A DNA stretch of 51,254 nt from an uncultured Butyricimonas sp. (GTDB lineage Bacteria; Bacteroidota; Bacteroidia; Bacteroidales; Marinifilaceae): assembly GCA_944320555.1 (NCBI GenBank), contig CALUHX010000018.1, positions 1 through 51,254 on the forward strand. The letters run 5' to 3'. Shown piece by piece: positions 33,516-40,842 of the stretch. Both the position numbers and the translations under genes were made by a program. The notes under the pieces were generated by a model. It worked only from the letters and a program-made list of their open reading frames with translations. It searched no databases and had not been told where the DNA came from. Positions within the stretch are counted from its first letter, which is position 1; the number at the start of each line of letters is the position of its first letter.

Positions 33516-36500
33516 TCAAAATTTAATCGTTAAACCTATTGTATATTTTCTTGCTAATGGATAATTTTTCCCACTGTCAACCCCTTTGTCAATTTCAACT
33601 GTTTCTGCATCCATACCAGAATAATTGGAAAAGTTTAACAAGTTTTCTCCGCTCACAAACACCCGCAATTGTTCCATTCCTACGTGGTGAGTCCATTGCT
33701 TCGGTAAAGAATAACCAATCGACAACGTTTTTAGTTTCATCCAATTCACTTTCTCTACGTCCCGGCTCGTGTATTCTCGGTATAAATAATTGTTAAGTTC
33801 ATTTGGGGAATACTTTGCTTGATCATCACCAGGCTGCTCCCAAAACGAAACATCTCTCAAATCCATAAAGAACGGATGATCTTGATTATTTTGGTCTGTA
33901 TATAGTGATGACAATTGTAGTGTGCTGACCATGTGTCGGCCTAATTGATATGTCAAAGAAAGATTTATATCTAGATTTTTCCATTGGAATTCGCTCACTA
34001 AACCTCCTTGAAATACAGGCAATGCACTTCCAACATACACTAAATCATAGCCTTGAATAATTCCGTCCCCATCTATGTCTGTCAGCATGTAATCTCCTGG
34101 TTTGAAAAAGCCAGATGGGCCTTTATCTGAGAGATACAAGTAGGATTTTGCACCCTCGTTGTCATACATAAATGGTACTTTTTCTGCGTCGTTAATAAAA
34201 CCTGTACACTCATAAGCGTAAATACCGTTCAATGGTTTTCCTATAATCCAACGTCCCATATCTTTACCATCATACGATTTCTTGAATCGATTCCAATTTT
34301 TAGCCCCATTTACTGAAATTTTCCAATATAAATCCTTTTCCCGAAATATTTCGTAACGTACCAATAATTCAAATCCTTCATTCGATATCGCTGCCGCATT
34401 GTGCCATTGATTTCCGTAAGTGTTAATACTTTTATCTATAGAAATCCGGGAAAGTAGCTTATCTGTATACCGGTAATAATAATCCACCGTCACGCCCAAC
34501 CTGTAATCCAGTAAGTCCATGTCCAGCCCGATATCGTACTGGTCCGTCTCCTCCCACGTCAACTCCTCGTTGTAAAGTCCATCATACCAATTAGGCTCTA
34601 ATATCGGTCCATTCTGGAAAGAAGTCTCTCCGTTCTGCAATATTCCCGCCGCCGTGTACGGCTGCTCGAATGTCTTTCCGGATTTTCCCCAACTTGCCCG
34701 CACCTTTCCGAACGACAACCATCCCAGGTTCTCCTTCACCCAATTCTCCTCCGAGAATGACCAGCCTACCGCCACCGCCGGGAACGTTCCCCACTTGTTG
34801 CCCCGGCCAAACGTCGAACTCCCGTCTCCCCGGAAACAGAACGAGAAGAGATACTTGTTCCGGTAATCGTACTCCACCCGCGCGAAGTAGGACATCAGGA
34901 TTTTCTCGTACATGTCCGACTCGTAATGCTGGAAGGCTATCGTCTCAGTGTAGTCCCCGTAACCACTTTCCCCCAGTTCCGGCATTCCGGACGGGGCGTA
35001 GTGAATCTTGTCGCTTGGAGCATTTTTTGCACTACCCATATTGTACTCCGTCTGATCATACTGGTAAGAAAACCCCGCCAAAAAATTCAACGAGTGCGTT
35101 TCTTTGAACGTTTTCGTGTAGCTTAACAACTCCTCGTTGAGCACCATCAGGTTCACGCCGGTTTCTCCCAATGTGATGGAATATCCGTCCGGTGCTAGCG
35201 TCGAGGGTTGGAAGTAATTCCTCCGGTGCACCGAGTAGTCTGCCGCCAGCGAAGCCGACACGTTTAAACCCGGCAGAATATCATATCCAATCTTAAAATT
35301 CGTCCGCAACCGTACGCTCCGGTTCTTTTCCTTCGTTCCGTTCAGTTGCTCCAACACACGCTCGTAAACGGCGGAACCCTCGCCCGGATAAAAGGTCGAT
35401 AACTCGTAAGGGCTTCCCGGCACTGTTTCCACTGACTGCGGCGTGTCGTTCGTCGAGCGGTCGCCTCGCTTCCGATTGTTCAATGTGGCGTTGAATCGCA
35501 AATCCACATTCAAATTCTTTACAGGCGTGATGTTCAATGTCGAATTCAAATCGAATCGGTTAAAACCGCTTCCTTTCACAATGCCTGACTCGTCATAAAA
35601 ACCGACTCCGATACCGTAAGCGATGCGCTCCGAACCTCCATACACCTGAATGTTGGCATTCGTCACTTTCCCCTTCTCGTAAAACAGCGGGAAATAGTTT
35701 GTGGCATTGTTGTAAAACGGATTCAAGCTGTCCAACAGCAGTTTGAAAGGCGTGGAACCACCACCCGTCGCACTCCAAAAACCATCGATGCTCCCCATTC
35801 CTTGCCAATACACTTCTTCTATGGAAGTCGGGTATTTATAGGTGTAGTTCTCAGTGTCATAATAGGCCGATGGATTATTTTTTACAGCGGCTATACGGAA
35901 CAGACGCTCCGCCTTGCCTATCGTCAGCGGTGGCAACTCCGGCAAAACGCTCCACGTTTGCGAGAAATTCACCGAGAAATCCGCCTCCTGGTTCTTCCGC
36001 CCTTTCTTCGTCGTCACGATAATCACCCCATTCGCCGCACGGCTGCCGTAAATAGCCGCCGAAGCCGCGTCTTTCAAGATTTGGATGGACTCGATGGATT
36101 CCGGATTGATGTCCGCCAACAGGTTGGTTCCCGTCACCGGCGATGTGAATGCGTTCAGCGGCACACCGTCCACCACCCACAGGGGGTCTGAAAATCGCCG
36201 TCCCTGTTCCACGTCCAATGAGTTGTAACCCCGAATCGTGATGGTCGTTCCACCGCCACCCGGAGCACCGGACATGTTCGTCACGTCCATTCCGGCTACC
36301 CGCCCTTGCAGCAAATTGGCGATGCTCGTGGTCGGAATGCCCCGTATTTCCTCGCCTTTCACGGTCGAAATGGAACCAGTAGCTTTCCTTCTCGTCGTCT
36401 CTCCGTATGCCACAACCACCGCTTCGTCCAATTCTTCCACGTTTTCTTCCATGTAAATGCGCAGCGTGTCGGTTGCCGTCTTTTCCGTGAACTCGACTTC

Positions 36501-37061
36501 CTTGTCCTTATACCCCACAAATGAAAGTTTCAGCTTTCCCGACAACATTGGCAAACCAATGGAGAACCAGCCGTTTGCCGTTGTGGCCGTTCCCACTGAA
36601 GTTCCAACCACTTGCACCGTCACGCCCGGCATGGGTTGCCGTTTCTCGTCGTAGACGAACCCTTTCACCGTGACGGATTGGGTCAAGCGGTTGGTCGTTT
36701 CCTTTTGCTTGATGACGATGTAATTGTCGTCGTACCGCCACTCGAAGGGATGGCCGGAGAACAATGCGGTCAGGGCCGAGTCCACCGTCACGTTTTGCAG
36801 GCGCAGCGTCACGGGCGACAACGGGGCCAGCTGCTCGGCGTTGTACATGAAATTAAGCCCCGTTTGCTCCTTGATTTGCTGGAACACAAGGGAGATTCCC
36901 GCTTGTTTCACATCGATGCTCACTTTCTGCTCCTGGGCGGCCAACGTGGTCGCCATCAGCATGACGAGCGTACACGCAAGCACCGCCTTTCGACAGAAAA
37001 ATCTCGTCTTTCCTCGCCACTTTTTCCTTGAAAAAATGCGCTTCTTGTTGGTTTTCTTCAT
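33516..37061 (-). CDS. SusC/RagA-family TonB-dependent transporter with STN signalling domain
   Basis: This is an 1181-residue outer-membrane transporter. After the signal peptide (through TTLAAQ, about 43) comes an STN (secretin/TonB short N-terminal) domain at about 46-125 with FQQIKEQTGLNFMYNAEQL. A carboxypeptidase-regulatory-like domain follows (about 131-215), then the plug (GSISTVKGEEIRGIPTTSI, then LLQGRVAGMDVTNMSGAPGG near 250-270) and the beta-barrel, which ends in IGLTIKF with the terminal Phe. The STN domain links transport to the FecR anti-sigma factor encoded just upstream, so the transporter probably reports ligand to it. It imports a glycan, peptide or other ligand with SusD. 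Confidence 0.95.
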   Translation of the reverse strand: MKKTNKKRIFSRKKWRGKTRFFCRKAVLACTLVMLMATTLAAQEQKVSIDVKQAGISLVFQQIKEQTGLNFMYNAEQLAPLSPVTLRLQNVTVDSALTALFSGHPFEWRYDDNYIVIKQKETTNRLTQSVTVKGFVYDEKRQPMPGVTVQVVGTSVGTATTANGWFSIGLPMLSGKLKLSFVGYKDKEVEFTEKTATDTLRIYMEENVEELDEAVVVAYGETTRRKATGSISTVKGEEIRGIPTTSIANLLQGRVAGMDVTNMSGAPGGGGTTITIRGYNSLDVEQGRRFSDPLWVVDGVPLNAFTSPVTGTNLLADINPESIESIQILKDAASAAIYGSRAANGVIIVTTKKGRKNQEADFSVNFSQTWSVLPELPPLTIGKAERLFRIAAVKNNPSAYYDTENYTYKYPTSIEEVYWQGMGSIDGFWSATGGGSTPFKLLLDSLNPFYNNATNYFPLFYEKGKVTNANIQVYGGSERIAYGIGVGFYDESGIVKGSGFNRFDLNSTLNITPVKNLNVDLRFNATLNNRKRGDRSTNDTPQSVETVPGSPYELSTFYPGEGSAVYERVLEQLNGTKEKNRSVRLRTNFKIGYDILPGLNVSASLAADYSVHRRNYFQPSTLAPDGYSITLGETGVNLMVLNEELLSYTKTFKETHSLNFLAGFSYQYDQTEYNMGSAKNAPSDKIHYAPSGMPELGESGYGDYTETIAFQHYESDMYEKILMSYFARVEYDYRNKYLFSFCFRGDGSSTFGRGNKWGTFPAVAVGWSFSEENWVKENLGWLSFGKVRASWGKSGKTFEQPYTAAGILQNGETSFQNGPILEPNWYDGLYNEELTWEETDQYDIGLDMDLLDYRLGVTVDYYYRYTDKLLSRISIDKSINTYGNQWHNAAAISNEGFELLVRYEIFREKDLYWKISVNGAKNWNRFKKSYDGKDMGRWIIGKPLNGIYAYECTGFINDAEKVPFMYDNEGAKSYLYLSDKGPSGFFKPGDYMLTDIDGDGIIQGYDLVYVGSALPVFQGGLVSEFQWKNLDINLSLTYQLGRHMVSTLQLSSLYTDQNNQDHPFFMDLRDVSFWEQPGDDQAKYSPNELNNYLYREYTSRDVEKVNWMKLKTLSIGYSLPKQWTHHVGMEQLRVFVSGENLLNFSNYSGMDAETVEIDKGVDSGKNYPLARKYTIGLTIKF

Positions 37062-37090
37062 AATTTTGTGATTATAATTGATACTTAAAT

Positions 37091-37141
37091 GGATGTCGAG
37101 ACATCCGTTTGCTGGCCGCAGGTTGCTCCAACAACCTGCGG
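37091..37141. promoter_or_regulatory. Two hairpins between fecR-type gene and susC
   Basis: CCGCAGGTTG (37116-37125) and CAACCTGCGG (37132-37141) form a perfect 10-bp stem, and GGATGTCGAGACATCC (37091-37106) forms a second. They sit in the 96-bp gap between the anti-sigma gene and susC on the minus strand. The likely role is partial termination, so that sigma/anti-sigma and susCD expression are uncoupled. Confidence 0.5.
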
Positions 37142-37157
37142 TTTGTCGTTAATTTCT

Positions 37158-38306
37158 TCAATTTTTATATACCGTGACGCTTTTGCCTTTCGCCTCGAAA
37201 CGCACGGTGCCGGTGTCCTCCATGCGCTTCAGGCAATGCAGGATTGAATCGTTGCGGTCGAGAATCCCGGAAAAGCGGATGCGTTTGGCTTCCTCCGAGG
37301 CATAGAACACATGAATGTCATACCATTGGGCCAACCGTTCCATGATTTCCTCTATGCTTGTATTGTCGAACACAAATTCCCCGTTTTTCCAGGCGATGTA
37401 GGCGTAAGGCGACACTTCCGTCACCGAGATGCGGCCTTCCCCCTTGTCGTATTCCGCCAATTCCCTGGGGCGCAGAATCACCTCTTCTCCCGTCTCCCCG
37501 ATTCGCATGCCCACCTTCCCCTCCACGAGCACGGTTTGGATTCTTGTGGAGTCGTAGGCGTTCACGTTGAACGCCGTTCCGTACACTTTCACCTCCGCCC
37601 CGTTGGTTTCCACGATGAACGGGTGCCGGGCGTCGGGCCGGACTTCGAAATACGCTTCTCCACGGAGTCTCACTTTCCGCTCCTCGGCCTTGAACTCCAC
37701 CGGATAGTGGATGGCTGTGTTCTCGTTCACCCACACCCTTGTGCCGTCTGCCAGAGTCAACTGGTAGGTGCTTCCGCCGGGCGTGCGCAGCGTGTTGAAT
37801 ATTTCAAGATTTGCGCTGTCCCTGTCGGTTATGCTGTTTGTGTCGATGGCCGTGGCCCGGTAATCCAATCCGTTAATCGAATCGTAGGGAATGCCGCTTT
37901 CGCTCGTCTCGCTCTTTGTGTCTAAAAACAGCTGCTTGCCGGAGGACAAGGTCAGCTCGACGAACTTTTTGGGAGTCTGTCGGGCCGGGAGCGCTTCGTC
38001 GGTGCTTGCAAAGAAATGCCAACTGAACACGACGGCGAGGGCGGCGATTGACGCGGCCGCGCCCCAAGCGACGAGGATGCGTCTGCGTTTTTGAGCCTTC
38101 CGTTTCTTGTGCCGCAGAAGCAATTCCTCCTCGCTGCCAACCCCGTCTTCTTTGGCGGACAGAATTCTCCGTATGGCGGACAATTCGTCCAACAACGCCT
38201 GATGGCCGGGAACGCTTAGCCACGCCTGCGTTTTCTCGTCGCCCACTTCCTCCCGCCGATGCAGCAGGCGGATGGCAAATTCGATGTCTTCGTTCGTGTA
38301 TTTCAT
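37158..38306 (-). CDS. FecR-family anti-sigma factor
   Basis: The 382-residue protein has a cytoplasmic N-terminal segment (about 1-73), one transmembrane helix (VAWGAAASIAALAVVFSWHF near 80-99), a periplasmic FecR domain (LRTPGGSTYQLTLADGTRVW near 180-199, then RGEAYFEV) and a C-terminal DUF4974/STN-like domain (FDNTSIEEIMERLAQWYDI). It is predicted to hold the ECF sigma factor inactive until the SusC STN domain signals ligand binding. It follows the sigma gene in the same orientation, 72 bp apart. Confidence 0.93.
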   Translation of the reverse strand: MKYTNEDIEFAIRLLHRREEVGDEKTQAWLSVPGHQALLDELSAIRRILSAKEDGVGSEEELLLRHKKRKAQKRRRILVAWGAAASIAALAVVFSWHFFASTDEALPARQTPKKFVELTLSSGKQLFLDTKSETSESGIPYDSINGLDYRATAIDTNSITDRDSANLEIFNTLRTPGGSTYQLTLADGTRVWVNENTAIHYPVEFKAEERKVRLRGEAYFEVRPDARHPFIVETNGAEVKVYGTAFNVNAYDSTRIQTVLVEGKVGMRIGETGEEVILRPRELAEYDKGEGRISVTEVSPYAYIAWKNGEFVFDNTSIEEIMERLAQWYDIHVFYASEEAKRIRFSGILDRNDSILHCLKRMEDTGTVRFEAKGKSVTVYKN

Positions 38307-38378
38307 GACTCAAACTTTTGCTCTTTGCCCTATACACGACGACGACCCGGAAATGGGTGACAAGAAAAACCGAAAAAA

Positions 38379-38942
38379 TTATTGTTTTCGCAAAAGGACG
38401 AGCAACGCCAACACTTCCGACCGGCTTCCATCGTCTTCTTCCGGTGCCATTTCCGCCCGCAGAAACGCCAGGCCTCTTGCCAGGTGGGTCTTCAACGAAT
38501 TGACACTGATTCCCATCTCCTCGGCCGCTTTCTGATAGGTTTTCCCGTCCACCACGCATTTCGTGATGGCGGTCCGTTGCTTTTCAGTCAGTTGTTGCAT
38601 TTTTCCCCGGAGTCTGTTTTCCCGCTCTTCGATGGTTTTCCAATCTTCGGGCGTGTTCTTCGTCCATTCGGCGATTTCCCGTTGGTTGATTTCTTGCACT
38701 TGCCGGTGTTTCAGGTAGTCCAAGGCCCGATTGCGGGCCAGGGTGACAAGATAGGCTTTGACGGGGTAGGAGGTGTCTATTTTCTGCCGGTTGTTCAAAA
38801 GGATGAGAAATACGTCTTGGGCGATGTCTTTGGCGGCTTCCTCGTCTTTCACGTATCCCGCCACGAATTGCGCGATGGTGGTGAAATAGGCTTTGTACAA
38901 TTGGCTGAAAGCGTTGTCGTCCAAAGAAGGTCTGTTGTCCAT
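38379..38942 (-). CDS. ECF-type RNA polymerase sigma factor
   Basis: The 187-residue sigma factor has region 2 (AFSQLYKAYFTTIAQFVAGY, then DEEAAKDIAQDVFLILL at about 33-49) and region 4 (LTEKQRTAITKCVVDGKTYQ near 118-137, ending in the helix-turn-helix SVNSLKTHLARGLAFL). It probably directs polymerase to the susC promoter. It begins only 9 bp after the DAHP synthase stop on the same strand, without a visible own -7 element, so read-through from the aromatic biosynthesis gene is possible. Confidence 0.93.
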   Translation of the reverse strand: MDNRPSLDDNAFSQLYKAYFTTIAQFVAGYVKDEEAAKDIAQDVFLILLNNRQKIDTSYPVKAYLVTLARNRALDYLKHRQVQEINQREIAEWTKNTPEDWKTIEERENRLRGKMQQLTEKQRTAITKCVVDGKTYQKAAEEMGISVNSLKTHLARGLAFLRAEMAPEEDDGSRSEVLALLVLLRKQ

Positions 38943-38951
38943 AGTGTGTCG

Positions 38952-40082
38952 TTAAGAAAATGGAAGTTGTCTTTTGTTTGAATGCCCGATTAGGATTTGT
39001 CCTTCCATGATTTCGGTCTGTCGGTCGATGGAGGCTTGGTGGATGGCCTTGAAGATGCGTTCCGCGAGTTCCCGTGGAAGGCGGTTCTCCTCGGCTTCCT
39101 TGACTACCCTCGACAAAATCTTTTCCCAGCGGTCCGTCTGCAGGACGGGCAGGTTGTGCGCTTTCTTGTATTCCCCGATTTGTTCGCACACCCGCATACG
39201 TTCCGTCAAGGTCCGCATCAGGGCGCGGTCGAGTTGGTCTATCCTTTCCCGCCACGCTTCCATGCTTGAGTCGCCGTCCGCGACTTGTCCTGTTCTGATG
39301 ACTAACTTGCTCATGATTTCAATGAATTCTTTAGGTGTCAGTTGTTGTTGTGCGTCGCTCAACGCTTTGTCCGGGTTTGGATGTACCTCCACGATAAGCC
39401 CGTCGAAGCCCAGGTCCATGCCTTTTTGGGCGATTTCCCTCACATATTCCCGCTGTCCTCCGATATGGCTGGGGTCGCAAAACAGAGGAATCGGTTTGAT
39501 TTCCCGTTTCAGGTCGATGGCGATCTGCCATTGGGGCGCGTTGCGGTATTTCCCGCTGTCGTATGTCGAGAAGCCCCGGTGTATGGCTCCCAATTTGGAG
39601 ATTCCCGCCATGCTCAGTCGCTCCAAGGCCCCGATCCACAGGTTGATGTCCGGGTTTACCGGATTTTTTACTAAAACTGCGATGTCCGTCCCCTTTAGGG
39701 CTTCGGCGATTTCTTGCACGGCGAACGGGTTGGCCGTGGTCCGCGCTCCGAGCCACAAAAAATCCAGCCCCGCCTTCAGGCAGGCCTCCACGTGGCGGGC
39801 CTTGGCCACCTCGGTCCCCACCTTCATCCCCGTCTCCCGCCGCGTTTTCGACAGCCATGCCAATCCTTCCTCTCCTACGCCTTCGAAGCAATTGGGACGC
39901 GTGCGCGGTTTCCAAATCCCTGCCCGAAACGCTTCCACTCCCGCCTCCCGCAACCGCAAGGCGGTCTCCATCACTTGCTCCTCGCTTTCCGCGCTGCACG
40001 GCCCTGCGATCAGCAACGGCCGCTCCCGCCTTGAAAACAAGCCCCATCCCTCACAGCCTTCTGTTTCTATCTTAAAATCCAT
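38952..40082 (-). CDS. Bifunctional DAHP synthase/chorismate mutase
   Basis: The 376-residue fusion has an N-terminal 3-deoxy-D-arabino-heptulosonate-7-phosphate synthase domain (about 20-255) and a C-terminal AroQ-type chorismate mutase domain (about 275-360). The first is seen in IAGPCSAESEEQV at 25-37, FRAGIWKPRTRP near 53-64 and FCDPSHIGGQREYV. The second is seen in WRERIDQLDRALMRTLTERM. The enzyme feeds the shikimate pathway and commits chorismate to phenylalanine and tyrosine, and the mutase domain often gives feedback control. It stands directly upstream of the sigma gene. Confidence 0.95.
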   Translation of the reverse strand: MDFKIETEGCEGWGLFSRRERPLLIAGPCSAESEEQVMETALRLREAGVEAFRAGIWKPRTRPNCFEGVGEEGLAWLSKTRRETGMKVGTEVAKARHVEACLKAGLDFLWLGARTTANPFAVQEIAEALKGTDIAVLVKNPVNPDINLWIGALERLSMAGISKLGAIHRGFSTYDSGKYRNAPQWQIAIDLKREIKPIPLFCDPSHIGGQREYVREIAQKGMDLGFDGLIVEVHPNPDKALSDAQQQLTPKEFIEIMSKLVIRTGQVADGDSSMEAWRERIDQLDRALMRTLTERMRVCEQIGEYKKAHNLPVLQTDRWEKILSRVVKEAEENRLPRELAERIFKAIHQASIDRQTEIMEGQILIGHSNKRQLPFS

Positions 40083-40120
40083 AAAATGACCTGTCTATAT
40101 CTGATAAGTGAAATAAAAAC

Positions 40121-40462
40121 TTAAGCCAATCCATTTTTACGGAGTAATTCTTGAATTTCAGACATGGAAATGCTTTCTCGTTCCGACTTGTCGTATATGT
40201 AAAGCAAGTTAATTTCAGTCTCCTCAATTGCCACTACAACCGAGAACGTGATAACTCTCGCTCCCCCGCTTTTCCCCTTGCCTTTGGAATGGATAGACAT
40301 GCGAATTTTGCGCAATCCTCCTCCCAATGAAATTCCTGTGTTCGGATTGGCAAGAAGTTCTTTACGGAATTTATCGAGGTCTTCCTTGAATGAGGGGTAG
40401 CGTTTGCTTAACCGTTTAACTTCCCGCTCAAAAGAGTCGTCTAATATGATACTATAGTTCAT
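40121..40462 (-). CDS. RelE/ParE-superfamily toxin-like protein
   Basis: This 113-residue protein has the RelE-type pattern of a short N-terminal helix pair (SFEREVKRLSKRYPSFKEDL) followed by strands with KIRMSIHSKGKGKSGGARVI. It then has VVAIEETEINLLYIYDKSERE. Such toxins cleave mRNA at the ribosome or block growth in other ways. It overlaps the end of the upstream antitoxin-like gene by 11 bp, as usual for type II toxin-antitoxin modules. Confidence 0.75.
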   Translation of the reverse strand: MNYSIILDDSFEREVKRLSKRYPSFKEDLDKFRKELLANPNTGISLGGGLRKIRMSIHSKGKGKSGGARVITFSVVVAIEETEINLLYIYDKSERESISMSEIQELLRKNGLA

Positions 40463-40697
40463 GAATTAGTTCCTCTAAAGTTTTTGCTTTTCGACCTGTC
40501 CGTTTCCTTTCCGCTAATTCTTTTAGCCCATTGTCAATCCCTGCGAGGATTTCGTCCTTGCTGATAAACTCGCTTTCGTCTTCTTTGGCATAATTGTTTT
40601 CCAACAACTTTGTCGCCAGCCATTTCCTGTTCCTCTCGCTCAGAGAGAGCGATTGGATGTATTGCCAAAGGCTTTCCACCGATGCTGCCACTTTCAT
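40452..40697 (-). CDS. Antitoxin-like protein of a type II module
   Basis: The 81-residue, acidic protein has helical N-terminal repeats (VESLWQYIQSLSLSERNRKW). This N-terminus recurs in small antitoxins encoded before RelE-like genes in Bacteroidetes. I do not see a classical DNA-binding motif. It has a strong ribosome binding site (AAGGAGG, plus-strand 40704-40710) and is driven by a promoter that overlaps a palindrome. Confidence 0.75.
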   Translation of the reverse strand: MKVAASVESLWQYIQSLSLSERNRKWLATKLLENNYAKEDESEFISKDEILAGIDNGLKELAERKRTGRKAKTLEELIHEL

Positions 40698-40728
40698 AAT
40701 GTTCCTCCTTTTTGTGCGTGATTCTACA

Positions 40729-40744
40729 TACTACAAAAGTAGTA
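40729..40744 (-). promoter_or_regulatory. Palindromic operator overlapping the toxin-antitoxin promoter
   Basis: TACTACAAAAGTAGTA is a perfect 6-bp inverted repeat (TACTAC/GTAGTA) around AAAA. On the minus strand it contains the -7 element TACTTTTG (40734-40741), 36 bp before the antitoxin start. It is a good candidate for autorepression by the antitoxin. Confidence 0.6.
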
Positions 40745-40807
40745 AAAAATTCCGGGATAAAAAGAGACATCCTTTCCATCTCCGCGTGAAAACTGAAAGA
40801 AAAGTTC

Positions 40808-40815
40808 TATTTTTG
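40808..40815 (+). promoter_or_regulatory. -7 promoter element for polA
   Basis: TATTTTTG lies 27 bp before the polA start codon at 40843 and matches TAnnTTTG. No good -33 element is seen. Confidence 0.45.
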
Positions 40816-40842
40816 CCTGAAAGAATCAGAATCGACAAAGAA

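Noticed and set aside
39783-39798. CACGTG core inside the DAHP synthase gene considered as parS
   Set aside because: GC-rich flanks lack the parS arms.
38974-40089. Plus-strand frame opposite the DAHP synthase/chorismate mutase gene
   Set aside because: The minus-strand gene has all the family motifs; the plus frame is Ser/Arg/Pro-rich antisense.
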